The position numbers were made by a program, and so were the translations under genes. This document shows positions 8,463 through 17,202 of a stretch of 64,000 nucleotides of DNA, in pieces. The notes under the pieces were generated by a model. It was not told the DNA's origin and made no database searches. It was given only the letters and a program-made list of their open reading frames with translations. The stretch's first letter is position 1, and each line of letters begins with the position of its first letter. Origin of the DNA: Prevotellamassilia sp. (lineage in GTDB: Bacteria; Bacteroidota; Bacteroidia; Bacteroidales; Bacteroidaceae); NCBI GenBank assembly GCA_009775705.1, contig VSQE01000002.1, forward strand, positions 1-64,000, written 5' to 3'.

Positions 8463-9554
8463 TTATTCCGCAAAACGGCGAGATTGCTCCGCGATGAGGT
8501 CCTTGTCATCAAAATAATTGATTTTCATGGCTCGCCGCACATCGTCCAGTGTGTCGGCCGCCACGGCGCGCGCGTCTTCGCATCCTCGACGCAGCATGTC
8601 GTAGATGGCGGGAATGTCCTTCTCGAACTCCTTGCGCCGCTCGCGGATGGGGGTCAGCACCTCCTGCAACACGTTGCACAGGAAGCGTTTCACCTTCATG
8701 TCGCCCAGACCGCCGCGCGTGTAGTGTGCCTTCAGTTCGTCCAGACCGGCATAGTCGGGCAGATAGCGTCCGAAATGTTCGGGCAGACAGAACGCGTCCA
8801 AATAGGTGAACACGGTATTTCCCTCCACATGACCGGGATCCTGCACGTGTACGTGGGTGGGGTCGGTGTACATCGACATCACCTTCTGCTGCACCTCGTC
8901 CGCCGTGTCGGAAAGATAGATGCAATTGCAGAGCGACTTCGACATTTTCGCCTTTCCGTCCGTTCCGGGCAGACGCAGGCAGGCAGCGTTGCACGGGAGC
9001 ATGATACTCGGTTCCACAAGTGTCTCGCCGTAGATGTGGTTAAAGCGGCGCACGATTTCGGTGGCCTGTTCCAGCATGGGTTTCTGGTCCTCACCGGCGG
9101 GCACGGTGGTGGCGCGGAAAGCAGTGATGTCGGCCGCCTGACTGATGGGATAGGTGAAAAAACCTACCGGAATGCTCGACTCGAAGCCACGCATCTGGAT
9201 CTCCGTCTTCACCGTCGGGTTCCGTTGCAGACGGCTCACGCTCACCAAATCCATAAAATAGAACGACAGTTCGCACAGTTCGGGAATCTGACTCTGTATG
9301 AACAACGTCACCTTCTCCGGATCCAGCCCGCAGGCCAGATAGTCCAGCGCCACCTCAATGACGTTCTGTCTCACCTTTTCGGGATTCTCCATGTTGTCCG
9401 TCAGTGCCTGGGCGTCGGCGATGAAGACAAACATCTTCTTGAAATCACCCTCGTTCTGCAACTCCACGCGCCGACGCAACGAGCCCACATAATGACCGAT
9501 GTGCAGACGACCGGTGGGGCGGTCGCCCGTCAATATAACTTTTTCTTTTGCCAT
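8463..9554 (-). CDS. trpS: Tryptophanyl-tRNA synthetase
   Basis: 363 residues from [15 protein letters not shown]. The class I signatures are both present: HIGH at residues 18-21 and KMSKS at 203-207. The enzyme charges tRNA-Trp in the cytoplasm. The open frame continues upstream to 9791, but that extension has no family similarity and the promoter at 9630-9660 lies within it, so the inner ATG is the start. rpmH follows on the same strand under its own promoter. Confidence 0.96.
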   Translation of the reverse strand: MAKEKVILTGDRPTGRLHIGHYVGSLRRRVELQNEGDFKKMFVFIADAQALTDNMENPEKVRQNVIEVALDYLACGLDPEKVTLFIQSQIPELCELSFYFMDLVSVSRLQRNPTVKTEIQMRGFESSIPVGFFTYPISQAADITAFRATTVPAGEDQKPMLEQATEIVRRFNHIYGETLVEPSIMLPCNAACLRLPGTDGKAKMSKSLCNCIYLSDTADEVQQKVMSMYTDPTHVHVQDPGHVEGNTVFTYLDAFCLPEHFGRYLPDYAGLDELKAHYTRGGLGDMKVKRFLCNVLQEVLTPIRERRKEFEKDIPAIYDMLRRGCEDARAVAADTLDDVRRAMKINYFDDKDLIAEQSRRFAE

Positions 9555-9629
9555 GTTTTTGTTTTGTTCCGAATCTTGTTCCTGATACGGTCCGGCGGAA
9601 CCGCTCCGCCGGACCGGCATTAGGCTCTG

Positions 9630-9660
9630 CAAAGTTAACTCAAGTCCGGCGAAGGGCAAA
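9630..9660 (-). promoter_or_regulatory. trpS promoter
   Basis: TTTG (9660-9657), 19 bp, then TAACTTTG (9637-9630) on the minus strand. Transcription should start near 9623, giving a leader of about 70 nt. It fixes the trpS start at 9554 rather than 9791. Confidence 0.85.
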
Positions 9661-9816
9661 GCGAAAGCACTAATTTTATTCCGTGTCCCGATCGGCTTTT
9701 GTTCCGGAAAACCGTCCTCAGGATGCAATCGGCAGATTTTTGTACAGGACCGCGAAACCACCGTCCGTTTCCGCAAAAATGTAGCCGCCACGACCCTGAA
9801 TTGCCAATTAAATTCC

Positions 9817-9824
9817 TACCTTTG
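9817..9824 (+). promoter_or_regulatory. -7 element directly upstream of the 9829 start codon
   Basis: TACCTTTG ends four bases before the ATG at 9829. If used, the transcript would start at or next to the start codon, so the mRNA would be leaderless. No clear TTTG -33 element is seen. Confidence 0.55.
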
Positions 9825-9828
9825 CCCT

Positions 9829-10131
9829 ATGACAGACGAAACCGCCGAATTTGTTGCCGCGCTCGGCCGCTATGTGTGCCAGGCGCTGGCCTCTTCTCCG
9901 GAAGCTCCGGAATACAGCCATGCGGCCGTCGAGATCGTCGATGCCCGCAACCACCTTTTCCGCGCAGCCGGCAACCGCCCCACCGACGAAACGGCCAACA
10001 TCTATGCACTGCGCGACCTGTGTCGCACGGACGAGGAGACACTGGAGTTGCGGCCCGACACCGGCCGGCTGGCCGCCGTGGCGCGCAACTGCGGCGTACC
10101 GTCGCTCACGGAAAACCCTTTCAGAACATGA
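9829..10131 (+). CDS. Small hypothetical protein
   Basis: 100 residues, acidic and soluble, beginning MTDETAEFVAALGRYVCQAL and containing NIYALRDLCRTDEETLE. No domain was recognised. Support for a real gene: a TAnnTTTG promoter element immediately upstream, and its stop overlaps the start of the thioesterase gene by four bases, the usual sign of translational coupling. It heads a plus-strand operon that includes aroB. Function unknown; possibly a Bacteroidales-specific family. Confidence 0.7.
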   Translation: MTDETAEFVAALGRYVCQALASSPEAPEYSHAAVEIVDARNHLFRAAGNRPTDETANIYALRDLCRTDEETLELRPDTGRLAAVARNCGVPSLTENPFRT

Positions 10132-10604
10132 CCGAAATGAACCAGTCCTCTTCCCCGTCCGCCTCAACGCAGGAGGCACCGTACCGGCACCGGGTACCCA
10201 TACAGATCCGCTTCAACGATGTGGACCGCTACGGCCACGTCAACAACAACGCCTATTTCGCCTACTACGATCTGGGCAAGGAGACCTATCTGAACGATGT
10301 CCTGCACATCGACTACCGCGACAGCGATGTGGTGCCCGTCATTGCCAACATCAACGCGGACTTTATCCTGCCCATCTTCTACGGCGACAACATTGTTGTG
10401 GAAACGCGCGTGTCCCATCTCGGACAAAAGAGTTTCACCCTGACCCAGCGCGCCGTGAACGAAAAGACTGGCGCCGTGGTTTGCCGCTGCACCACGGTGA
10501 TGGTGTGCTTCTCGCTCAAGCGGCAGCTCTCGGCCGACATCCCCGAAAACTACCGCCAGGCTATCGAGGAGTTTGAAGAAGAACCGCCCCGCCCTCTCAC
10601 ATAA
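10128..10604 (+). CDS. Acyl-CoA thioesterase, 4-hydroxybenzoyl-CoA thioesterase family
   Basis: 158 residues with a hotdog fold. The signature IRFNDVDRYGHVNNNAYFAY (about residues 26-45) includes the conserved Asp and His/Asn positions of the YbgC/4HBT family. It should hydrolyse a cytoplasmic acyl-CoA; the acyl group is unknown. The start overlaps the preceding gene by four bases (ATGA), and aroB begins 21 bp downstream, so the three genes are likely one transcript. Confidence 0.9.
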   Translation: MTEMNQSSSPSASTQEAPYRHRVPIQIRFNDVDRYGHVNNNAYFAYYDLGKETYLNDVLHIDYRDSDVVPVIANINADFILPIFYGDNIVVETRVSHLGQKSFTLTQRAVNEKTGAVVCRCTTVMVCFSLKRQLSADIPENYRQAIEEFEEEPPRPLT

Positions 10605-10625
10605 ACCACGACACATCTCCCCACC

Positions 10626-11672
10626 ATGCAAGAAATCATCTTTTCCGAAGACCCGTGCCGCGACCTCGCCACGACCGTCGCCGGCAACGACTGCGACCGC
10701 CTTTTCATCCTGACCGACGAACACACATACCTCCTCTGCCGCCCCCTGCTGAACGGATGCGCGGCCTTAGACGGCGCCCGCGACATTACCATCGGAGCCT
10801 CCGATGCCAACAAGACGCTCGACACCCTGTCCGCCGTATGGAGCGCACTGGGTGAGGGCGGTGCCACCCGCCACTCGCGAATGATCTGCCTGGGCGGAGG
10901 CATGGTCACCGATCTGGGCGGTTTTGCCGCCGCCACCTTCAAGCGCGGCATCTCCTTCATCAACATCCCCACCACGCTACTCTCAATGGTGGATGCGGCC
11001 GTAGGAGGGAAAACGGGAATCAACTTCAACGGACTGAAAAACGAGATAGGGGCCTTCCGCGAAAGCGACACGGTCATCGTCAGCACACAGTTCCTGCGGA
11101 CGCTCGACCACGAAAACCTGAGGTCGGGCTATGCCGAAATGCTCAAACACGCCCTCCTCTCGGACACGGAGACCTGGGCGGAACACCTGCGCTTCGACCT
11201 GGACGCTCCGGACTACCGCCGGCTACAGGGCATGGTGGCGGAAAGCATCGGAGTGAAACGCCGCATCGTGGCCAAGGACCCGCACGAGAAAGGGTTGCGC
11301 AAGGCGCTCAATCTGGGACATACCGCCGGCCACGCACTCGAAAGCCTCGCACTGGAAGAGAACCGTCCCGTCCTCCACGGATATGCCGTGGCCTGGGGAC
11401 TGGTATGCGAGCTTTACCTGAGCTGCCTGCTTCAGGGCTTCCCCGCCGAAAAGATGCGGCAGACGGTGAACTTCGTGCGCCGTTACTACGGCGTCTTCGA
11501 CTTTAGCTGCAAACACTACGACCGCCTCTACGACTTCATGCTGCACGACAAGAAAAACACGGCCGGCAGCATCAACTTCACACTCCTGGCCGACATCGGC
11601 GACATCCGGCTCAACTGCCATGCCGGAAGAAAAGACATCGACGCGATGTTCGACTTCCTGCGCGAAGGCTGA
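10626..11672 (+). CDS. aroB: 3-dehydroquinate synthase
   Basis: 348 residues. The NAD- and metal-binding regions are clear: CLGGGMVTDLGGFAAATFKR, NIPTTLLSMVDAAVGGKTGI and the metal ligand region NLGHTAGHALES. The enzyme converts DAHP to 3-dehydroquinate, second step of the shikimate pathway, in the cytoplasm. The other shikimate genes are not in the window. It lies between the thioesterase (21 bp) and the FMN/Fe-S membrane protein (34 bp). Confidence 0.97.
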   Translation: MQEIIFSEDPCRDLATTVAGNDCDRLFILTDEHTYLLCRPLLNGCAALDGARDITIGASDANKTLDTLSAVWSALGEGGATRHSRMICLGGGMVTDLGGFAAATFKRGISFINIPTTLLSMVDAAVGGKTGINFNGLKNEIGAFRESDTVIVSTQFLRTLDHENLRSGYAEMLKHALLSDTETWAEHLRFDLDAPDYRRLQGMVAESIGVKRRIVAKDPHEKGLRKALNLGHTAGHALESLALEENRPVLHGYAVAWGLVCELYLSCLLQGFPAEKMRQTVNFVRRYYGVFDFSCKHYDRLYDFMLHDKKNTAGSINFTLLADIGDIRLNCHAGRKDIDAMFDFLREG

Positions 11673-11706
11673 TCTCCGCCTGTCACATCCTCTCATCTCC
11701 CCAATA

Positions 11707-12894
11707 ATGGCAACACTTTCTTCTAAAAAAAGCACCACCCCGTTCATCGCCTTCCTCGAACGGCTGCTCTCGCTGCTCGTGGTCCTGTTGTTGGTGGCCT
11801 CGACGGCCGTAGCCACAGGACGGCTCCTTGGACACGACTTCGCCGCCGCGGATACTCCGGCCGCCCCGGCCAGAACCGGCACGGACCTTCCAGCCGACAA
11901 ACTGAAAGAACTGATTCCGGAAGGAGCGCATACCGTCCGGCGCGACTCGGCCGTGTGGGAAGTTTTCAACGATTCGGAACAACTGGTCGGGCACGTTGTA
12001 AACAGTGCTCCGCTGGCCCGCGACATCACAGGCTTCGCCGGACCCACTCCTATATATATGTATGTGGACACTGAAGGGACCGTCACGGGCATCGCCGCCG
12101 CCGACAACCTGGAGACTCCGGACTTCTTCCGCCGCGCCGCCGGGAAAATACTGCACGCCTGGGACGGACGGAAAGCAGACGGAGCGGCCGAACCGGACGC
12201 CGTGAGCGGAGCCACCTATACCAGCGTCTCGCTCATCCGCAACATGCAGGCCGCCCGCAACGCTTTTCTCTCGCTTCCGGAACGGGCTGCCGCCGCACCC
12301 GCGATAGGCTGGGGACGCACAGCGGCCTTAACTGCCGTCCTGCTGGCAGGAATGCTGGCGGCATGGAGATTCAGGGGGAAGAGATTCATAAGAGTCACCG
12401 TCCTCCTGCTCAACGTCGGCGTGACGGGATTCTGGTGCGGACAGACCCTCAGTTTCAGTCTTTTCCATCATTCCATGCAGAACGGTCTGAACCTCACAAC
12501 GGCGTTGCCCGCCGTCCTGTTGCTTGCCGTGGCCGCCACGGCCGCGCTGACGGGCCGCAAAGGCTACTTCTGTCAATGGGTATGCCCCTACGGCAGCCTT
12601 CAGGAACTGGCCTGGCATCTGCCTTTCCCAAAAATAACGGTCGGACCGCGGACCTTCCGCTTCATGTCGCGCCTGCGCCTCGGCGCATTGCTCGCGCTGC
12701 TGGCCGTACTCTGGACCGGCACCGGCGCAATGCTGCTGGACTATGAGCCTTTCGCCGCCTTCCAGCCCGCACAGGCAGGAGCCGCCGTACTGGTGCCCGC
12801 AGCCCTGTTCGTCGTGGCAGGCTGTTTCCTGCCCCGTCCGTGGTGCAGGTGCCTGTGTCCCGTAGGAGAAATTCTGAAACTGACCGAGAACTAA
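11707..12894 (+). CDS. Membrane FMN-binding and 4Fe-4S protein (NosR/RnfG-like fusion)
   Basis: 395 residues from MATLSSKKSTTPF; earlier in-frame ATG lies inside aroB and is rejected. One N-terminal membrane segment (about 18-40) is followed by an extracytoplasmic FMN-binding domain ending in DAVSGATYTSVSLI, the covalent flavinylation motif of NqrC/RnfG. Four or five membrane helices follow, then two cysteine motifs, CQWVCPYGS and CRCLCPVGE, matching the NapH/NosR polyferredoxin arrangement with shortened clusters. It probably moves electrons across or along the membrane to an extracytoplasmic acceptor. The next gene, 13 bp away, encodes a membrane-anchored nitroreductase. Confidence 0.85.
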   Translation: MATLSSKKSTTPFIAFLERLLSLLVVLLLVASTAVATGRLLGHDFAAADTPAAPARTGTDLPADKLKELIPEGAHTVRRDSAVWEVFNDSEQLVGHVVNSAPLARDITGFAGPTPIYMYVDTEGTVTGIAAADNLETPDFFRRAAGKILHAWDGRKADGAAEPDAVSGATYTSVSLIRNMQAARNAFLSLPERAAAAPAIGWGRTAALTAVLLAGMLAAWRFRGKRFIRVTVLLLNVGVTGFWCGQTLSFSLFHHSMQNGLNLTTALPAVLLLAVAATAALTGRKGYFCQWVCPYGSLQELAWHLPFPKITVGPRTFRFMSRLRLGALLALLAVLWTGTGAMLLDYEPFAAFQPAQAGAAVLVPAALFVVAGCFLPRPWCRCLCPVGEILKLTEN

Positions 12895-12907
12895 ACATCC
12901 AACCATA

Positions 12908-13537
12908 ATGAACCGCTACAAGATCGTCAGCTTTGTCCTGGCCGTCGCCTTGCTGGCCGCACTGGCCCGGCTGGCCGTAACCGGACGCGAAGAGAACCCC
13001 GCCCCCAATACACAGGAAACGGTATTCGCCAACATCCTTTCCCGGAAAAGCGTACGCAGCTATACCGGCCGGCCCGTCACGGCGGGACAGGTGGACACGC
13101 TGCTCCGCGCCGCCATGGCCGCCCCCTCGGGCCGCGACATGCGGCCGTGGAAATTCGTGGTAGTGGACGACAAAAGCGTCCTCGACACTTTGCGCAGGCT
13201 GCTGCCCTACGCCAAAATGCTGGACCAGGCCCCGCTGGCCATCGCCGTCTGCGGCGACCTCAGCATCACGGACGACAAGGGCAACCCCTCGACCAACTGG
13301 ACGTTCGACTGCTCCGCCGCTACGGAAAACCTCCTGCTGGCAGCGGAGGCAATGGGCCTCGGCGCAGTATGGACCGGTGTATACCCGTATGAGGAGAGAC
13401 TGACGGCCGTGAAAACCGCGCTCGGCCTGCCCGCACACATCGTGCCGCTCAACGTCATCCCTATAGGCTGGCCGGCCAACCAGCCCCTCCCCAAAGACAA
13501 ATACGATGAAAACAACATCCGCCACAACAAATGGTAG
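12908..13537 (+). CDS. Membrane-anchored nitroreductase family protein
   Basis: 209 residues. Residues about 5-24 form a hydrophobic signal anchor, then a typical FMN-dependent nitroreductase begins: NILSRKSVRSYTGRPVTAGQ, AAPSGRDMRPWKFVVVDD, and GLGAVWTGVYPYE near the C-terminus. Most family members are cytoplasmic and use NAD(P)H; the N-terminal anchor predicts location outside the inner membrane, where electrons would have to come from another carrier, plausibly the FMN/Fe-S protein encoded just upstream. Its last 32 bases overlap the start of the next gene in another frame. Confidence 0.85.
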   Translation: MNRYKIVSFVLAVALLAALARLAVTGREENPAPNTQETVFANILSRKSVRSYTGRPVTAGQVDTLLRAAMAAPSGRDMRPWKFVVVDDKSVLDTLRRLLPYAKMLDQAPLAIAVCGDLSITDDKGNPSTNWTFDCSAATENLLLAAEAMGLGAVWTGVYPYEERLTAVKTALGLPAHIVPLNVIPIGWPANQPLPKDKYDENNIRHNKW

Positions 13538-16184
13538 GCCGCTGCTGGCGCTGCTGCTCCTGCTGTTGCCTTGCATGGCAACGATGGCACAACAGAACAA
13601 AACGGAACAACTGTTTTCCCGCTTCAAGGCCGTAGCAGGTTTCGACCATCGCTTTCCACGCGAGAAGGTGTATCTGCATCTTGACAACAACGCCTATTTC
13701 ACGGACGAGACCATCTACTTCAAGGCCTATGTAGTGCGGGCCTCATCGCTCTGCCCCTCCACCCTGAGCCGCGTGTTGTATGTCGAACTGCTCAACGACA
13801 AGGGACAGACCACGGAACAACGCACCCTGCGCCTCGACAGCGTGGGACAGGCCGCGGGAGACATCCAAATGCAGTTGCCCGTCAAAGAAGGCTTTTACGA
13901 AATAAGAGCCTACACCCGCGAGATGGTGAACTGGGGTACGGAAGCCTGCTTCTCGCGCGTCATTCCCATCTTCCGGAAGCCCTCGAAAAAAGAAGCGAAA
14001 AAACGGCTGGAGGCCGAAGAATACGAACTGCCCGAAATCACCATGCCCGAAGAAGGACGCAAGGCCAGCATGGGTTGTCCGCGCCCCTCTGTCTACGGCA
14101 GAGAGAGCGAAAGGAGGCTCTCGTTTTTCCCCGAAGGCGGCAACCGCGTGAAAGGCGTGGCACAACGCATCGCCTATCTGCTGACAGACGGACGCGGACG
14201 ACCGGCAGGCGACACCCTGCAACTGTTTGCGGCCGACGGCCGACAACTGGCCGTCACCATTCCCGAGCACGAAGGCATGGGTAGCTTCACCGTCCCCGCC
14301 GGCCTGACGGACGGCTATGTGGAGATTTCCGGCAAAAAGAACCGGTTTCCCCTGCCCGCCGTTTCCGACGGGGAGGAATTTGCCCTGAAGGCTGACGTGC
14401 TGAATGACGGCGTGAACCTGACCGTTGCCCGCACCGGCAACGGAACCGAGGCCATCCTGACGGGGCTGGCCGTGCTGTGCCGCGAAAAAGTTTGCTACTT
14501 CGACACCCTGAGTCTGGCCGGCGGACAAGCTGTCGAACTGTTCCTGCCCGGACAGGCGCTGCACGGCGGCGTGAACCGCATCGAACTGTTCGACACCGGC
14601 GGCCACAGCCTCAGCCGGCGGCTCGTATGGAAAAAAGCGCCGGAAAGAAGGCTCGGCCTGCGCATCCGTCAGAACGCGGAGAGCTACGAGGCTTTCGCCC
14701 CCATAGTGCTGGACATGGACCTGAAGGACGCGGACGGACAACCCGTAAGTTCCTCGTTTTCCCTTGCCGTCCGTGAGGAGAAGAGCGAAATGACAGGCAG
14801 CGAAACCGGCGGCATCGGTACCGAGATGCTCCTGTCCTCGGAAGTCAAAGGCTACATCGCCCGACCGGAATACTACTTCGAGGCGGACGATGCTGAACAC
14901 CGCCGCGCGCTCGACCTGCTGCTGATGGTGCAAGGCTGGACGGCCAACACTTTTGCCACGATGTGCGGCCGCGACAGCTTCCGGCTCAGACAGCCGCTCG
15001 AAGACAAACTCACCCTCAGCGGAACCCTCTACCACGACAACGACAAGTTCAAGCCCTACCCGGGCATCACCATCGACCTGAAAATGTATTCCCGGCAGGG
15101 CGGCTCGCTCGAAGCCTCGGCCGTCAGCGACGAAAACGGCCGCTTCGCCTTTGTATCGAACGTGGACTACTCCGGCGACTGGATCGCCTCTTTCCTCACC
15201 AAAAACGGCAAAGGAGAAAAGGTATTCTCCCGCATCGCCATCGACCGCTGGTTCAGTCCCGAAATCCAGCCCTATCATTCCGCCCAGTTAGAACTCCGCA
15301 CTCCCCGCCCGCCCGGGACGGCCGGGATACAGCCCGAAACATTTGAATGGACCGACACTATCTCCCGCATCGTCTCTACCAAACTGCCCACAGCCAAAAT
15401 CACGGCCAAAAGGAAATACCGCGGTTTCACCGGCAACCGCTACACCCAGAACGGCGGCGAGAAAGGCGGAATGCGACAAAGCGACACTTTCTATAACTTC
15501 GAACTGGAGGTGGAACGCTACAAGGATGCCGGCTACCGCGTAGGGAATGTCATGGATTTCATCGAACTGCTGGACAACCAAGCGGAAGTTTCCCGAAACC
15601 ATTCCACACCGTCTTCCGACTCGGATGTCGGCACCAAAGTCGGTGTAGACTACGGTGACGAACCCGGGAAAGAGGCCGCCGAGGCGAAACTCAACGAAAC
15701 AGGCCCCGAACTGTCCGACGCCCTGCTCTACCGGGGACGCGACGCGCTGGTCAGCGTCAACAACGGGGCGGGATCCCGCTACGATGGTAACGAACTGCTG
15801 GCGGAAGAGATAAAATCCGTAGCCATCGTCAAAGGGCCGGGAAGAATCGGCAGACTGCTCGGCATAAAAACGGATGCCGAATACGGGATCTTCATCTACG
15901 AACATCCCGACGCCTACCTCTACCGCTCCAAGAAGGGCGTAGAGAAACGCCGCGTTAAAGGCTACCATATCCCAAAAAAATTCTATTCTCCTCAATACAA
16001 CGGAACGGATCTTCCCTCCGAGAAGGATGTGCGGCGCACCCTCTATTGGAATCCCGACGTCAGGACCGATGCCGGCGGCCATGCCTCCGTCCTCTTCTAC
16101 GGCAACTCCTACGACGGACAGAAACTGCGCATCTCGGCCCGCGGCATCTCGGCTTCCGGACAGACCATCGACTTTGAAAGATAA
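13506..16184 (+). CDS. Secreted MG2-domain protein with TonB-plug-like C-terminus
   Basis: 892 residues. The N-terminus (GRPLLALLLLLLPCMATMAQ) is a signal peptide, which supports the start inside the upstream nitroreductase gene. Residues about 45-135 resemble the macroglobulin MG2 domain (REKVYLHLDNNAYFTDETIY, YFKAYVVRAS, GFYEIRAYTREM). A carboxypeptidase-regulatory-like segment follows near 500-560 (YPGITIDLKMYSRQGGSLEA). The C-terminal third (RGRDALVSVNNG, EIKSVAIVKGPGRIGRLLG) resembles a TonB-receptor plug. Such large surface or periplasmic proteins are common in Bacteroidota and of unknown role. EamA gene follows after 6 bp. Confidence 0.75.
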   Translation: MKTTSATTNGRPLLALLLLLLPCMATMAQQNKTEQLFSRFKAVAGFDHRFPREKVYLHLDNNAYFTDETIYFKAYVVRASSLCPSTLSRVLYVELLNDKGQTTEQRTLRLDSVGQAAGDIQMQLPVKEGFYEIRAYTREMVNWGTEACFSRVIPIFRKPSKKEAKKRLEAEEYELPEITMPEEGRKASMGCPRPSVYGRESERRLSFFPEGGNRVKGVAQRIAYLLTDGRGRPAGDTLQLFAADGRQLAVTIPEHEGMGSFTVPAGLTDGYVEISGKKNRFPLPAVSDGEEFALKADVLNDGVNLTVARTGNGTEAILTGLAVLCREKVCYFDTLSLAGGQAVELFLPGQALHGGVNRIELFDTGGHSLSRRLVWKKAPERRLGLRIRQNAESYEAFAPIVLDMDLKDADGQPVSSSFSLAVREEKSEMTGSETGGIGTEMLLSSEVKGYIARPEYYFEADDAEHRRALDLLLMVQGWTANTFATMCGRDSFRLRQPLEDKLTLSGTLYHDNDKFKPYPGITIDLKMYSRQGGSLEASAVSDENGRFAFVSNVDYSGDWIASFLTKNGKGEKVFSRIAIDRWFSPEIQPYHSAQLELRTPRPPGTAGIQPETFEWTDTISRIVSTKLPTAKITAKRKYRGFTGNRYTQNGGEKGGMRQSDTFYNFELEVERYKDAGYRVGNVMDFIELLDNQAEVSRNHSTPSSDSDVGTKVGVDYGDEPGKEAAEAKLNETGPELSDALLYRGRDALVSVNNGAGSRYDGNELLAEEIKSVAIVKGPGRIGRLLGIKTDAEYGIFIYEHPDAYLYRSKKGVEKRRVKGYHIPKKFYSPQYNGTDLPSEKDVRRTLYWNPDVRTDAGGHASVLFYGNSYDGQKLRISARGISASGQTIDFER

Positions 16185-16190
16185 CCTGCC

Positions 16191-17114
16191 ATGAAAACGC
16201 AAAATACCATCTCTCCCGAGACAAACGCTCCCGCAGGCCCGGTACGCGGAGTGATCTACGGCCTCACGGCCGCCATCTGCTACGGCCTGATCCCCACCTT
16301 CACGCTCCCCGTCAAGGACGGAGCCATCGCCGACCACATGAGCGACCCTTCCATCCTCTTCTACCGCTTCCTCTTCGCCTCCGTCATCATCGGAATCATC
16401 ATGCTGCTGCGGGGCCGGAGCTTCCGCGTGACGCGACCCGAACTGGTCACGCTCACCTATCTGGCTTTCCTGTCCGACGGTTCCGCACTCTTTCTGCTCG
16501 ACGGCTACAACTATCTCCCCACGGGCATCGCCACAACCCTGCATTTCATGTACCCCGTAGCCACGACCTTACTGATGATGATGTTCTACCACGAGGCACG
16601 GAAACTCTCCACCATCCTGGCCGTGCTGATGGCCGTTGCCGGCGTGGGTGCGCTTTCCTGGACCGGAGACGGATCCACCAGTCTGCGCGGCGTGGTGATA
16701 GAACTGATCTCCGCCGTCTGCTATGCGCTGTACATCATCCGCGTAAACCGCTCCCGCGTCCGCGACATGGACGGCATGAAACTCACGTTCTACGTCATGC
16801 TGCTGGGCACGGTCATCTTCGCCGCCGACGCCTACCGGCAGGACAGCCTGCAAATAATCGCCACCACCAACCAGGCGGTCTACCTGCTCACGCTGAGCAT
16901 CGTCTGCACCGTCGTCACCAATCTCTGCCTCGTGGCCGCCGTCAAAAACATCGGCTCCACCATGACCGCCGTCCTGGGAGCGCTCGAACCGCTCACCGCC
17001 GTCGCACTGGGCTGCCTGCTCTTCAGCGAGGCGCTCACGCTGAACATACTTCTGGGCATCGCGCTCATCATTCCGGCCGTTGTCATCATCATTTTCACAA
17101 GGGGCCGGAAATAA
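16191..17114 (+). CDS. EamA/DMT family transporter
   Basis: 307 residues with about ten hydrophobic helices and two EamA repeats; AICYGLIPTFTLPVKDG and PVATTLLMMMF are in the first, LGALEPLTAVALGCLLFSE in the second. This last stretch is the conserved Glu-Pro motif of drug/metabolite exporters. Substrate unknown. It begins six bases after the MG2 gene and closes the plus-strand operon; rfbB downstream has its own promoter. Confidence 0.9.
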   Translation: MKTQNTISPETNAPAGPVRGVIYGLTAAICYGLIPTFTLPVKDGAIADHMSDPSILFYRFLFASVIIGIIMLLRGRSFRVTRPELVTLTYLAFLSDGSALFLLDGYNYLPTGIATTLHFMYPVATTLLMMMFYHEARKLSTILAVLMAVAGVGALSWTGDGSTSLRGVVIELISAVCYALYIIRVNRSRVRDMDGMKLTFYVMLLGTVIFAADAYRQDSLQIIATTNQAVYLLTLSIVCTVVTNLCLVAAVKNIGSTMTAVLGALEPLTAVALGCLLFSEALTLNILLGIALIIPAVVIIIFTRGRK

Positions 17115-17154
17115 AATGTAGCGCGTAATCCGCGCCCACCTCGTTTTTTCTCGC

Positions 17155-17162
17155 TATCTTTG
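17155..17162 (+). promoter_or_regulatory. rfbB -7 promoter element
   Basis: TATCTTTG lies 40 bases before the rfbB ATG, in the 88-bp gap after the EamA gene. The -33 region is not a clear match. Confidence 0.65.
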
Positions 17163-17202
17163 TAACCCATACAAAACAACAAAACGCATCATTCAAAAAA
17201 TT

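Noticed and set aside
9555..9791. N-terminal extension of trpS
   Set aside because: It contains the trpS promoter and has no synthetase similarity; [10 protein letters not shown] is the normal family start.
13743..15278. A 511-codon minus-strand frame opposite the MG2 protein
   Set aside because: Antisense frame; the plus strand encodes a signal peptide, MG2 domain and plug-like end in one frame.
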